Source: Geodermatophilus aquaeductus (GTDB lineage Bacteria; Actinomycetota; Actinomycetes; Mycobacteriales; Geodermatophilaceae). Taken from it: 64,000 nt of DNA. The stretch is taken from assembly GCF_900182545.1 (NCBI RefSeq), contig NZ_FXTJ01000005.1, positions 124,001-188,000 on the forward strand. Reading direction: 5' to 3'. Shown piece after piece: positions 20,711 to 29,374 of the stretch. The number at the start of each line of letters is the position of its first letter. The stretch's first letter is position 1. The position numbers were made by a program, and so were the translations under genes. Below the pieces are notes generated by a model. It was not told the DNA's origin. It searched no databases and saw nothing but the letters and a program-made list of their open reading frames with translations.

Positions 20711-21736
20711 TCACTCCGGCAGGAGGTACCGCGCCGCCTCGCTGACGTGGGTCATGGCGGCCCGCGCGTAGGCCGGGCTCGCGCCGGCCAGCCCGCAGGC
20801 CGGGGTGAGCGTCACCGCCTCGTGCAGGTCGTCGGCGGGGAACCCGAGCTCGCGCCACCACGCCTGCAGCCGCGAGGCGGTGGCCTTCGGCGCCGGCAGG
20901 GCCGCGTCGGTCCCGGGGACGACGCCGGGCAGCAGGTGGACGCCGGCGTCGACCGCGGACCCGACGGCGTCGAGGTCCTGGACCAGCCCCAGGTCGAACG
21001 ACAGCCCGGCGGCGCCGGCTGCGCGCAGCAGGTCCAGCGGCGCCCGGTCGGCACAGCAGTGCACGACCACCGGCGCGGGGACGGCGGCGACGACCGCGGC
21101 CAGCTCCGCCTCGACGTCGGGCGCGGCGACGGCGGGCAGCCGGCCGAAGCCGCTCACCGTCGGCAGCGCGCCCTGCAGGACCGCGGGCAGGGACGGCTCG
21201 TCGAGCTGGACGACGACCTGCGCCTCCGGCACGCGCGCGGCGACGGCGGCGACGTGCGCGGCGATGCCCTCGGCGAGCGACTGCCCGAGGTCGCGGCGGG
21301 CACCCGGGTCGACGACGGCCCGCTCCCCGCGCTCGCGCTCGAGGCCGGCGGCCAGCGTCCACGGCCCCGCGACCTGGACCTTGAACGGCCCCCGGTGCCG
21401 CTCGGCGACGTCGTGCAGCGCGTCGAGGTCGCGGGCGAGGAACTCCTGGGCGCGGCGCAGGTCCCGCCCGGCGCGCGGCACGAGGCGCCAGCCGGCGGGG
21501 GTGAGGTCGACGGCGAGGTCGACGAGCAGCGCGGCGCTGCGCCCGATCAGGTCGGCGCCGGCACCGCGGGCGGGCAGCTCGGGCAGGTGCGGCAGGCCGG
21601 GCAGCTCGCCCAGCACGACGCGCAACGCCTCGGCCGGGTCGGTGCCGGGCACCGACCCGACGCCCGAGGCCGGCCCCCACGCTGCGGGGGCCGGCCTCGG
21701 GTCGGGACTGGTCTCGGGCTCGGTCGGGGTGGCCAC
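20711..21736 (-). CDS. MetE C-terminal-like / UROD-fold protein next to ligA
   Basis: 341 residues. The family is often annotated as a cobalamin-independent methionine synthase; it contains GVGSVPGTDPAEALRVVLGEL at the N-terminus, FKVQVAGPWTLAAGLERE, VVVQLDEPSLPAVLQG, VVVHCCADRAPLDLL and LTPACGLAGASPAYARAA. The His-Cys-Cys and late Cys resemble the zinc site of MetE, but the N-terminal MetE domain is absent, so methionine synthesis from homocysteine is not assured. The orthologue next to ligA in M. tuberculosis (Rv3015c) is uncharacterised. The GTG start has TACCGT 7 bases upstream. A 16-base hairpin lies inside codons 12-25. Confidence 0.8.
   Translation of the reverse strand: MATPTEPETSPDPRPAPAAWGPASGVGSVPGTDPAEALRVVLGELPGLPHLPELPARGAGADLIGRSAALLVDLAVDLTPAGWRLVPRAGRDLRRAQEFLARDLDALHDVAERHRGPFKVQVAGPWTLAAGLERERGERAVVDPGARRDLGQSLAEGIAAHVAAVAARVPEAQVVVQLDEPSLPAVLQGALPTVSGFGRLPAVAAPDVEAELAAVVAAVPAPVVVHCCADRAPLDLLRAAGAAGLSFDLGLVQDLDAVGSAVDAGVHLLPGVVPGTDAALPAPKATASRLQAWWRELGFPADDLHEAVTLTPACGLAGASPAYARAAMTHVSEAARYLLPE
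21663..21701. terminator. 16-base perfect hairpin inside the MetE-like 5' end
   Basis: Arms 21663-21678 and 21686-21701 are perfectly complementary around a 7-base loop. It lies about 95 bases after the stop of the nucleotidase gene on the same strand, so it may terminate that transcript. It also falls within codons 12-25 of the MetE-like gene, where the residues (Pro/Ala-rich) are poorly constrained, so it could attenuate that gene. Confidence 0.5.
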
Positions 21737-21743
21737 GGCGGCG

Positions 21744-21749
21744 ACGGTA
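21744..21749 (-). promoter_or_regulatory. -10 element TACCGT of the MetE-like gene
   Basis: Seven bases separate this hexamer from the GTG at 21736, and there is no ribosome binding site. The hexamer is identical to that before ligA, and it supports the chosen start even though the first 25 codons contain a hairpin. Confidence 0.45.
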
Positions 21750-21795
21750 GTACCGCCGCCGCCGTGGGCCGACCGGCCCGGGGTGGTGCGGTGGG

Positions 21796-23610
21796 TCAGA
21801 TGGCCGTGCCGTGGTTCGCGGGCGGCGGGCTGACCGGGGACCGCGTCGCGAAGTAGGCGACCAGGGCGTCGACGTCGAACGGGCCGGTCGCCACGTTCGT
21901 CCCGCCGGTGAACGCGGCGAAGCCGTCACCGCCGCCGACGAGGAACGAGTTGGCCACCACCCGGTACGGCTGGGTCGCGACGAGGGTCGTCCCGTCGAGG
22001 GCGATGGTCTCGTCGAGCACGCGGTCGCCGTAGGGCCGGTCGAGGTCGTAGGTGTAGGTGAACCCCTGCGACGTCCCCAGGACCAGCTGGGTGTTGCGCG
22101 GGCCGCCGTTGAGCTGGAACTGCTGCTCCAGGACGTCGTCGATCTGCGCGCCGGTCAGCGTGAGGGCGTTGGCCGTGTTGCCGAACGGCTGCACGTCGAA
22201 CAGCTCGCCGTAGGTCACCTCGCCGGCGGCGATGTTGGTGCGAACGCCGCCGGGGTTGGTGAAGCCGATGACCGGGCTGCCGAACACCGCGCCGCTGAGG
22301 GCCTCGAGCTGGGCCTGGGCGACCAGGTTCACGATCGGCTGCTCGGTGGCCCGGTTGGCCGAGCCGGAGGCCCCGATGGTCGCCGTCGCGCTGCCGACGA
22401 CCCGGTTGCGGGCCTCGGCCGAGCGGCCGTTCCAGTAGTCGACGATCGACTGCACCTCGGGGTCGGCGGCCTCGCGGGTCACCGGCACGTTGGTGGCGCC
22501 GTAGGCCGCCGACGTCCGGTTGACCTCACCGGTGCTGCGGTCGATGGGCAGCCGGATGTCGGTGATCAGCCGGCCGTAGTAGCCGGCCTGGGTGACCAGG
22601 CGCGGCTTGCCGCTCGGGTCGGTCAGGCGGCAGTTGTAGGCGTTGTGGCTGTGGGCGCTGACGATCAGGTCGACGGCGGCCGAGGTGCGGGCGTTGATGT
22701 CGACGATCGGGCCGTTGAGCCCGGTGCAGTCGTTCGCCGTGGGCGCGGCGTTCGCGTCGGTGACCGCGCCGCCCTCGTGGATGAGGACGCCGATGGCCTG
22801 GATGCCCTGGCGCTGCAGCACCGGCACCCAGCGGTTGACGGCCTCGGCCTCGTCGATGAACGTGACGTCCTGGATACCGGCCGGGGAGACGATGCTCGGG
22901 GTGGTCTCGGTGACCACGCCGATGACCGCGAAGCGCTGGTTGGCCGGGGTCCGGAACACCTGGTACGGCGGCAGCATCGGCTGGCCGGTCGCCTTGTCGA
23001 TGACGTTGGCGGCCAGGTAGGGGAACTCCGCGCCGTGGAAGGCGTGCTCACCGGTGCCGAAGCAGCCGTCGACACCCGGGGTGATGCCCTCGCACGCGGT
23101 GACGTCGTCGCTGTAGGTGCCGTCGGTGGCGGCGGAGATGCGGCGCAGCTCCTCGGTGCCGCGGTCGAACTCGTGGTTGCCCACGGAGGACACGTCCAGG
23201 CCCATGGCGTTGAGGGCCTCGATGGTCGGCTCGTCCTTGTAGACGCTGGACTCGAACGGCGAGGCGCTGACCAGGTCGCCGGCCCCGACGAAGAACGACG
23301 TCGACGGACCCTGGGTGGTGTCCTGGAAGGCGGTCTCGAGCCGCTGGACAGTGGCGGCGATCTGCGCCGCGCCACCGACCGGGACGCTGCTGTCGTCGGC
23401 CGTGCCGTAGGTGCCGTCGGCGCCCGGCGAGGTCGCCAGGGTGCCGTCGGCGCCGGACTGCGGGGTGATCCGCCCGTGGAAGTCGTTCATGGCCAGCAGC
23501 TGGACGGTCACGTCCTTCGGCGCTGCCTGCGCCACGGTGGGCACGGCCAGCAGGCCGGCCGTGGTCGCCACCGCGGCAGCGGCGGCGAGGGAGAGGCGCG
23601 TTCTGCGCAA
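21796..23610 (-). CDS. Secreted 5'-nucleotidase / UshA-like metallophosphoesterase
   Basis: 604 residues with a Sec signal peptide (about residues 1-29, ending AVPTVAQAA). The N-terminal calcineurin-type domain carries its metal ligands in LLAMNDFHGRI, GAGDLVSASPF, VGNHEFDRG and IVSAHSHNAY. The C-terminal 5'-nucleotidase domain has NPGGVRTNI for substrate binding and FLVGGGDGFAAF near the end. It should hydrolyse extracellular nucleotides or UDP-sugars to nucleosides and phosphate. The start is TTG with GGAGG six to ten bases upstream. Single gene inserted in the otherwise conserved ligA-mnmA neighbourhood; there is no LPXTG anchor. Confidence 0.92.
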   Translation of the reverse strand: MRRTRLSLAAAAAVATTAGLLAVPTVAQAAPKDVTVQLLAMNDFHGRITPQSGADGTLATSPGADGTYGTADDSSVPVGGAAQIAATVQRLETAFQDTTQGPSTSFFVGAGDLVSASPFESSVYKDEPTIEALNAMGLDVSSVGNHEFDRGTEELRRISAATDGTYSDDVTACEGITPGVDGCFGTGEHAFHGAEFPYLAANVIDKATGQPMLPPYQVFRTPANQRFAVIGVVTETTPSIVSPAGIQDVTFIDEAEAVNRWVPVLQRQGIQAIGVLIHEGGAVTDANAAPTANDCTGLNGPIVDINARTSAAVDLIVSAHSHNAYNCRLTDPSGKPRLVTQAGYYGRLITDIRLPIDRSTGEVNRTSAAYGATNVPVTREAADPEVQSIVDYWNGRSAEARNRVVGSATATIGASGSANRATEQPIVNLVAQAQLEALSGAVFGSPVIGFTNPGGVRTNIAAGEVTYGELFDVQPFGNTANALTLTGAQIDDVLEQQFQLNGGPRNTQLVLGTSQGFTYTYDLDRPYGDRVLDETIALDGTTLVATQPYRVVANSFLVGGGDGFAAFTGGTNVATGPFDVDALVAYFATRSPVSPPPANHGTAI

Positions 23611-23773
23611 GGAGTCCTCCGGGGACGGGCGGCCGGGTCACCGGGACGGTGGCCGGGAGCGAGGATCGTGAGCCGGTCTATGTAGCCGTGCTCAGGGAGT
23701 GGCTCGCCGGACACGTTAGGTGACGTACCAGTCCGGCACCAGACCCGCCAGGTGACGTCTGGGGAATACGCCG

Positions 23774-24841
23774 TCAGCCGGCGACGGTCCCCTGTCCGAG
23801 CACCAGGTCGCCGCGCGCCCGGTCGGGCGCGTAGAGGACCGCCGACTGCCCGGGGGCCACGCCGCGCTGCGCCTCGTCGAGGTCGACGACCAGCCCGCCG
23901 TCCGCACCGGCGGTCACCGTGCACGCGACCGCGGCCGAGTGCGCCCGCAGCTGCACCTGCGCCCGCAGCGGGAGCTCCGGCACCGGACCGGTCCAGGTGG
24001 GCGGTGCGGTGCGCACGCGGGCGACGCCGGTCAGCTCGGCGGTCCCGACGGTGACGGTGCGGGTGACCGGCTCGATCGACAGGACGTAGCGCGGCCGCTG
24101 GTCGCCGACGGCGATGCCCAGCCCGCGGCGCTGGCCGACGGTGAACCCGTGCGTGCCCTCGTGCGTGCCGACCGTGGCACCGGTGGCGGCGTCGACGACC
24201 GGCCCCGGCTGCGCGCCGAGGCGGCGGGTGAGGAAACCGCGGGTGTCGCCGTCGGGGATGAAGCAGATGTCGTGCGAGTCGGGCTTGGTGGCGACGGCGA
24301 AGCCGCGCTCGGCGGCGATCGCGCGCACCCGCTCCTTGGTCATCGACCCCAGCGGGAACCGCGCCCCGGCCAGCTGCTCGGCGGTCAGCACGCCCAGGAC
24401 GTAGGACTGGTCCTTGGCGGCATCCACCGACCGGCGCAGCTCCCCGTCGGCCAGCCGCGCGTGGTGACCGGTGACGACGGCGTCGAAGCCCAGCGCCAGC
24501 GCCCGGTCGAGCACCGCGGTGAACTTGATCTTCTCGTTGCACCGCAGGCACGGGTTGGGCGTGCGGCCGGCCGCGTACTCGGCCACGAAGTCGTCGACGA
24601 CGTCCTCGGTGAACCGCTCGGCGAGGTCCCAGACGTAGAACGGGATGCCCAGCTCGTCGGCGACCCGCCGCGCGTCGTGGGCGTCCTCGACGCTGCAGCA
24701 GCCGCGGGCGCCGCTGCGCAGGGTCTGCCGGTCCGGCGAGAGCGCCAGGTGCACGCCGGTGACGTCGTGCCCGGCGTCGACGGCGAGCGCGGCGGCGACC
24801 GCGGAGTCCACTCCCCCGCTCATGGCGGCGAGGACGCGCAC
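23774..24841 (-). CDS. mnmA: tRNA-specific 2-thiouridylase
   Basis: 355 residues. It transfers sulfur to U34 of tRNA(Lys/Glu/Gln) using ATP. The PP-loop is [14 protein letters not shown] (the start is the GTG seven codons earlier, VRVLAA). The catalytic cysteines are in [11 protein letters not shown] and [17 protein letters not shown] and GQRRGLGI are further signatures. The gene starts one base inside the stop of the cysteine desulfurase gene (TAGTG), so sulfur donor and acceptor are made together. Same pair and order in M. tuberculosis (Rv3025c-Rv3024c). Confidence 0.96.
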   Translation of the reverse strand: MRVLAAMSGGVDSAVAAALAVDAGHDVTGVHLALSPDRQTLRSGARGCCSVEDAHDARRVADELGIPFYVWDLAERFTEDVVDDFVAEYAAGRTPNPCLRCNEKIKFTAVLDRALALGFDAVVTGHHARLADGELRRSVDAAKDQSYVLGVLTAEQLAGARFPLGSMTKERVRAIAAERGFAVATKPDSHDICFIPDGDTRGFLTRRLGAQPGPVVDAATGATVGTHEGTHGFTVGQRRGLGIAVGDQRPRYVLSIEPVTRTVTVGTAELTGVARVRTAPPTWTGPVPELPLRAQVQLRAHSAAVACTVTAGADGGLVVDLDEAQRGVAPGQSAVLYAPDRARGDLVLGQGTVAG

Positions 24842-26028
24842 TAGCGCCCCCTCCCCGCGCGGCGGGCGCGCTCGACCACGGGGGCGATCACGGCCAGCAG
24901 GGCGTCGACGTCGGCGTCGGTGCTCGTGGACCCCAGGCTGAACCGCAGCGAGCTGCGCGCCCGGTCGGCCTCGGCGCCGACGGCGGTGAGCACGTGGCTG
25001 GGCCGCGCGACGCCGGCGCTGCAGGCCGAGCCGGTGGAGCACTCGATGCCGCGGGCGTCGAGCAGCATGAGCAGGGCGTCGCCCTCGGCCCCCGGGAAGG
25101 ACAGGTGCGCGTTGCCCGGCAGCCGCCCGGGCCCACCGGCCAGGACGTCGTCGAGCGGCGCGCCGTTGAGCTGCGCGTCGGGCACCTGCTCAAGCACGCC
25201 GGCCACCAGCCGGTCGCGCAGGGCCGCCAGCCGCGCGGCCCGCTCGACGCGCGAGGCGACGGCGGTGGTGGCGGCGACGGCGAGGCCCACGATGGCCGGG
25301 ACGTCGAGGGTCCCCGACCGGACGTCGCGCTCCTGGCCACCGCCGTGCAGCAGCGGCGTGCACTCGGCGTCGCGGCGCAGCAGCAGCGCGCCGGCGCCCA
25401 TCGGGCCGCCGAGCTTGTGCCCGGTCATGGTGAGCGCGTCCACGCCGCTGGCGGAGAAGTCGACCGGCACCTGGCCGACGGCCTGCACCGCGTCGGTGTG
25501 CAGCGGCACCCCGACCGCGTGCGCGACGTCGGCCAGCGCGGCGACGTCGCTCACCGTGCCGATCTCGTTGTTGGCCCACATCACGCTGGCCATGGCGACG
25601 TCGGAGCCGTCGCCGAGCGCGTCGGCGAGCGCCTCGGGCGTCACGCGGCCGGTGGGCTCGAGGTGCAGCCAGGTGACCTCGGCGCCCTCGTGCTTGGCGA
25701 GCCACTCGGCGCTGTCGAGGACGGCGTGGTGCTCCGCGGGGCTCACCACGAGCCGCCGCCGGCGCGAGTCGGCCTCCCGCCGCGCCCAGAACAGGCCCTT
25801 GACCGCGAGGTTGTCGCTCTCGGTGCCGCCGCCGGTGAAGAGCACCTCCGACGGGCGGGCGCCCAGCGCCTCGGCGAGCCGCTCGCGGGACTGCTCGGCG
25901 TCCCGGCGCGCGGCGCGGCCGCTGGCGTGCAGCGACGAGGCGTTGCCGACCCGGGCCCACTGCTCGGTCATGGCGGACAGCACCTCGGGGAGCACCGGCG
26001 TGGTGGCCGCGTGGTCGAGGTAGGTCAC
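24841..26028 (-). CDS. Cysteine desulfurase (IscS/NifS family)
   Basis: 395 residues. The PLP enzyme converts L-cysteine to alanine and enzyme-bound persulfide. N-terminal [18 protein letters not shown]-binding histidines in SPAEHHAVL, Schiff-base Lys in [12 protein letters not shown] (about residue 200) and the persulfide Cys in [11 protein letters not shown]. The short active-site loop around Cys fits the IscS/NifS (class I) type. Overlaps mnmA by one base and probably supplies sulfur for tRNA thiolation; it may also serve Fe-S assembly, though no scaffold gene is adjacent. GTG start with TAACCT six bases upstream. Confidence 0.95.
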   Translation of the reverse strand: MTYLDHAATTPVLPEVLSAMTEQWARVGNASSLHASGRAARRDAEQSRERLAEALGARPSEVLFTGGGTESDNLAVKGLFWARREADSRRRRLVVSPAEHHAVLDSAEWLAKHEGAEVTWLHLEPTGRVTPEALADALGDGSDVAMASVMWANNEIGTVSDVAALADVAHAVGVPLHTDAVQAVGQVPVDFSASGVDALTMTGHKLGGPMGAGALLLRRDAECTPLLHGGGQERDVRSGTLDVPAIVGLAVAATTAVASRVERAARLAALRDRLVAGVLEQVPDAQLNGAPLDDVLAGGPGRLPGNAHLSFPGAEGDALLMLLDARGIECSTGSACSAGVARPSHVLTAVGAEADRARSSLRFSLGSTSTDADVDALLAVIAPVVERARRAGRGR

Positions 26029-26034
26029 CGGCCC

Positions 26035-26040
26035 AGGTTA
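26035..26040 (-). promoter_or_regulatory. -10 element TAACCT of the desulfurase-mnmA operon
   Basis: The hexamer ends 6 bases before the GTG at 26028 with no ribosome binding site between, so leaderless expression of this two-gene unit is likely. Confidence 0.45.
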
Positions 26041-26090
26041 GTCGCGCACGACGGACCCGACCGGGGGACGCCGGGGACGCCGCTCACACG

Positions 26091-26130
26091 CCGACGGGCG
26101 CCGACCCCAGGAGGGATCGGCGCCCGTCGG
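26091..26130 (-). terminator. Terminator after etfA
   Basis: Perfect 14-base arms (26091-26104 and 26117-26130) with a 12-base loop start 18 bases after the etfA stop. No U-tract. It separates the etf operon from the downstream cysteine desulfurase. Confidence 0.75.
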
Positions 26131-26148
26131 ACGGTGCAGGTGGGTGCG

Positions 26149-27111
26149 CTACTTCCGAGCGGCGATCTGCTCGGTGGCGGCGGGGACGACCTGGAACAGG
26201 TCGCCGACGACGCCGAAGTCGGCCAGCTCGAAGATCGGGGCCTCGGGGTCCTTGTTGACGGCCACGATGGTCTTGCTGGTCTGCATGCCGGCCCGGTGCT
26301 GGATGGCACCGGAGATGCCGACGGCGATGTAGAGCTGCGGCGAGACGGTCTTGCCGGTCTGCCCGACCTGGAAGCTGTGCGGGTAGAAGCCGGAGTCGAC
26401 CGCGGCGCGCGAGGCGCCCACGGCGGCGCCGAGCGAGTCGGCCAGGCCCTCGATGATCGAGAAGTTCTCGGCGCTGGCCACACCGCGGCCACCGGAGACG
26501 ACGATCGAGGCCTCGGTGAGCTCGGGGCGGTTGCTCTTCTGCTCGACGACCTTGTCCACGACGCGGGTCTGCTTGGCCTGCTCGGACAGGCTGACCTGCA
26601 CCGGGACCTCCTCGCCGGCGGCGGGGGCCGCCTCCGGGGTCACGGAGTTGCCGCGCAGCGTGTAGATCGGGATGCCGGTCGTCACCTTGGAGTGCACGAT
26701 CTGCGCGCCGGCGAAGACCACCTGGGTGGCGGTGCCGTCGGCGGCGATCTCGGTGACGTCGGTGAGGAAGCCGCTGCCGGTCTTCAGCGCCAGCCGGCCG
26801 GCGACCTCGCGGCCCTCCGGGGAGGACGGGATGACGACGGCGGCCGGGGACGCCTGCTGCACGAGCTGGGCCAGCACCTCGGCCTTCGGGGCGACGAGGT
26901 ACTCGTCGATCTCCGGGGACTCGGCGACGTAGACCTTCGCCGCGCCGTACTCGGCCAGCTGCTCGCGGACGCCGGCGGCGACGCCGGGCCCGCCGGCGAC
27001 GACTGCCGAGACCTCACCGAGCGCGCGGGCGGCGGTGAGCGCCTCGAGGGTGCCCTTGCGGACGGTGCCGTCGGCCGGGTTCAGCTCGACGAGGACCAGG
27101 ACCTCTGCCAT
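26149..27111 (-). CDS. etfA: Electron transfer flavoprotein alpha subunit
   Basis: 320 residues. Partner of EtfB; carries electrons from acyl-CoA dehydrogenases to the membrane quinone pool through ETF-quinone oxidoreductase. The N-terminal domain begins [19 protein letters not shown]. The C-terminal FAD domain has [59 protein letters not shown] and [20 protein letters not shown], the ETF-alpha signature. Starts 37 bases after etfB and ends at a strong hairpin. Order etfB-etfA as in M. tuberculosis Rv3029c-Rv3028c. Confidence 0.96.
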   Translation of the reverse strand: MAEVLVLVELNPADGTVRKGTLEALTAARALGEVSAVVAGGPGVAAGVREQLAEYGAAKVYVAESPEIDEYLVAPKAEVLAQLVQQASPAAVVIPSSPEGREVAGRLALKTGSGFLTDVTEIAADGTATQVVFAGAQIVHSKVTTGIPIYTLRGNSVTPEAAPAAGEEVPVQVSLSEQAKQTRVVDKVVEQKSNRPELTEASIVVSGGRGVASAENFSIIEGLADSLGAAVGASRAAVDSGFYPHSFQVGQTGKTVSPQLYIAVGISGAIQHRAGMQTSKTIVAVNKDPEAPIFELADFGVVGDLFQVVPAATEQIAARK

Positions 27112-27148
27112 GACTGTTCGCCTCTCTTCGCTTCGGATCCGGGCCGGG

Positions 27149-27928
27149 TCAGACGAGCTTCTGGGCGGCGAGGAAGCCCACGAGCTCCTGCGCGCCGTTG
27201 CCCTCGTCGGTGACCTTGACGCCCTCGCCCTTCGGCGGGCGGCCGGTGAAGTCCACGACCGCGCTGGTCGCGGTGGCCAGGCCGACGGTGGAGGGATCGA
27301 TGCCGAGGTCGGCCAGCGACTTGCTCTCGACCGGCTTCTTCTTGGCGGCCATGATCCCCTTGAAGGAGGGGTACCGCGGCTCGTTGATGGTGTCCCAGGT
27401 GGACACGATCGCCGGGAGCGGGGCCTCCAGGGCCCAGAAGCCGCCGTCGGTCTGCCGCTCGACCTTCACCGTGGAGCCCTCCACGGTCAGCTTCTGCGCC
27501 CCCGACAGCTGCGGGATGCCCAGCCGCTCGCTCAGCAGCGCCGGCATGACCGCGACCTGGCCGTCGGTCGACGTGGCGCCCATGAGGACGAGGTCGTACT
27601 CCATCTGCTGCAGCGCCGCGGCGAGGACCGCCGAGGTCTGGATCGCGCACGAGCCGTGGATGGCGTCGTCCTGCACGTGCACCGCCTTGTCCGCGCCCAT
27701 GGACAGGGCCTTGCGGATGGCGTCGGTGGCGCTGCTGGGGCCGACGGTCAGGATGGTGACCTCGCCACCTTCGCGATCGCGGACCTGCAGTGCTTCCTCG
27801 ATCGCGTACTCGTCGATCTCGTTGATGACGTTGTCCGCGGTGGCGCGGGCGACGGTGTTGTCCGACGGGTCCAGCGAACGCTGGGTGCCGGAGTCGGGGA
27901 CCTGCTTGACCAGAACGACGATGTTCAT
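27149..27928 (-). CDS. etfB: Electron transfer flavoprotein beta subunit
   Basis: 259 residues. Forms the AMP-binding half of ETF. MNIVVLVKQVPDSGTQRSLD at the N-terminus, NEIDEYAIEEALQV, and the ETF-beta signature around VMPALLSERLGIPQLSGAQ and IVSTWDTINEPRYPSFKGIM. ATG start with GGAGG about 10 bases upstream, so this transcript, unlike its neighbours, has a leader. An 18-base inverted-repeat operator, shared with ccrA, lies 69 bases upstream, and a 16-base perfect palindrome at 27964-27979 lies in the leader. Confidence 0.96.
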   Translation of the reverse strand: MNIVVLVKQVPDSGTQRSLDPSDNTVARATADNVINEIDEYAIEEALQVRDREGGEVTILTVGPSSATDAIRKALSMGADKAVHVQDDAIHGSCAIQTSAVLAAALQQMEYDLVLMGATSTDGQVAVMPALLSERLGIPQLSGAQKLTVEGSTVKVERQTDGGFWALEAPLPAIVSTWDTINEPRYPSFKGIMAAKKKPVESKSLADLGIDPSTVGLATATSAVVDFTGRPPKGEGVKVTDEGNGAQELVGFLAAQKLV

Positions 27929-27996
27929 CGCCAGACCTACCTCCGCGATCGGTCATGGGGGACGCGGGCCGCGGCCCGCCTGGCTCCGATAGTGGA

Positions 27997-28014
27997 GGTT
28001 ACTGCGGGGTAACG
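27997..28014 (-). promoter_or_regulatory. Inverted-repeat operator upstream of etfB
   Basis: GGTTAC-N6-GTAACG is an almost perfect inverted repeat in an AT-poor background. It starts 69 bases before the etfB ATG, near a CACTAT -10-like hexamer on the minus strand. The same 18-base design with identical spacing occurs before ccrA (61742-61759). TetR-type regulators of acyl-CoA genes bind sites of this kind, but the regulator is not in the window. Confidence 0.55.
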
Positions 28015-28045
28015 GCGCACCGCGCCGGGGTGCCGGTGAGCCCGG

Positions 28046-29167
28046 TCACGCCGTCCAGCGGCCGGTGGCCGCGAACTCCTCGAGGACCGCGGTGTGGGGC
28101 GCCAGGTCCAGGCCGCACCCGGCCACCCAGGCGTCGGAGTGGTAGGTGTGCGCGTACCGCTTGCCGCCGTCGCAGAGCAGGGTGACGACGCTGCCGCTGC
28201 GCCCGGCGGCGACCATCTCGGCGACCAGCCGGAAGGCACCCCACAGGTTGGTGCCGGTCGAGCCGCCGGCCCGCCGTCCGGTCGCCCGCTCCAGGTGCCG
28301 CACCGCCGCCAGCGAGGCGGCGTCGGGCACGCGGATCATCCGGTCGACCACCGAGGGCAGGAACGACGGCTCCACCCGCGGCCGGCCGATCCCCTCGATG
28401 CGCGAGGGCGTACCGGTGGTCCACGCCGGCTCGTCCTCGACCCAGCCGGGGAAGAACGCGGAGTTCTCCGGGTCGACGACGGCCAGCCGGGTGGGGTGCC
28501 GCCGGTAGCGCAGGTAGCGGCCGAAGGTCGCGCTCGTGCCGCCGGTGCCCGCGCCGACGACGACCCACTCGGGCACCGGGTGGCGCTCCAGCGCCATCTG
28601 CTCGAACACCGACTCGGCGATGGTGTTGTTGCCGCGCCAGTCGGTGGCCCGCTCGGCGTGGGTGAACTGGTCGAGGTAGTGCCCGCCGGTCTCGGCGGCC
28701 AGCCGGCGCGCCTCGTCGTACATCTCCGGCGCCTTCTCCACGAAGTGGCACCGCCCGCCGTGGAACTCGATGAGCGCCACCTTCTCGGGGCTGGTCGAGG
28801 CGGGCATGACCGCGACGAAGGGCAGGCCGAGCATCCGCGCGAAGTACGCCTCGCTGACCGCCGTCGACCCGCTGGAGGCCTCGACGACGGTGCTGCCCTC
28901 GGTGATCCAGCCCGAGCACAGCGCGTGCAGGAACAGCGAGCGGGCCAGCCGGTGCTTGAGGCTGCCGGTCGGGTGGGTCGACTCGTCCTTGAGGTAGAGG
29001 TCGACGCCCCACTCCGGCGGCAGCGGGTAGACGAGCAGGTGCGTGTCGGCGCTGCGCACCGCGTCGGCCTCGACCGCGGCGATCGCCCGCTCCACCCACG
29101 CGCGCCCGGCGCGGTCGGACCGGTCGACGTCGGTGACGTCGTCGTCGGGGGTCGGGGTCTCGCTCAC
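28046..29167 (-). CDS. PLP-dependent cysteine synthase-family protein, Cds1-like
   Basis: 373 residues. Fold-type II PLP enzyme: [20 protein letters not shown] contains the Schiff-base Lys, [19 protein letters not shown] is the substrate loop, [18 protein letters not shown] binds the phosphate, and [18 protein letters not shown] is near the C-terminus. Its opening ([28 protein letters not shown]) resembles M. tuberculosis Rv3684, described as the cysteine desulfhydrase Cds1, as I recall. It may therefore release H2S and pyruvate from cysteine rather than make cysteine. GTG start with GAGGAT six bases upstream, probably leaderless. Confidence 0.82.
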   Translation of the reverse strand: MSETPTPDDDVTDVDRSDRAGRAWVERAIAAVEADAVRSADTHLLVYPLPPEWGVDLYLKDESTHPTGSLKHRLARSLFLHALCSGWITEGSTVVEASSGSTAVSEAYFARMLGLPFVAVMPASTSPEKVALIEFHGGRCHFVEKAPEMYDEARRLAAETGGHYLDQFTHAERATDWRGNNTIAESVFEQMALERHPVPEWVVVGAGTGGTSATFGRYLRYRRHPTRLAVVDPENSAFFPGWVEDEPAWTTGTPSRIEGIGRPRVEPSFLPSVVDRMIRVPDAASLAAVRHLERATGRRAGGSTGTNLWGAFRLVAEMVAAGRSGSVVTLLCDGGKRYAHTYHSDAWVAGCGLDLAPHTAVLEEFAATGRWTA

Positions 29168-29173
29168 CCCGCC

Positions 29174-29179
29174 ATCCTC
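29174..29179 (-). promoter_or_regulatory. -10 element GAGGAT of the Cds1-like gene
   Basis: The hexamer ends 6 bases before the GTG at 29167. It differs from TAGGAT at two positions, so it is a weaker candidate than the other leaderless promoters here. Confidence 0.3.
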
Positions 29180-29374
29180 GTGCACCGCCCGTGCCGGCCG
29201 CGCACGCTGTGTCGCTGCGGGACTGCACCCCGATGAGGCGCGGCGGCGGGGACCGCGGACGGGGACGCGCGCGGCCGGCGGCCGGGCCACCCGGGCACCG
29301 GGCTGCATACCCTCCCGGCGCCATCCGCGTCCGTGCGGCCGGCTCGCGCGACGCCGGCCGGCCGAGGAGCCGCC

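Noticed and set aside
20711..21795. SAM, B12 or T-box riboswitch before the MetE-like gene
   Set aside because: The upstream gap is only 59 bases and a -10 sits 7 bases before the start, so there is no room for such a leader.
24841..26028. Full Fe-S assembly (isc/suf) operon around the cysteine desulfurase
   Set aside because: Neighbours are mnmA and etfA; no scaffold, SufB/D or ferredoxin gene is adjacent.
27964..27979. Perfect 16-base palindrome in the etfB leader as a riboswitch or terminator
   Set aside because: It has no loop and is built from GC-only runs that arise easily in this base composition; function cannot be argued from one copy.
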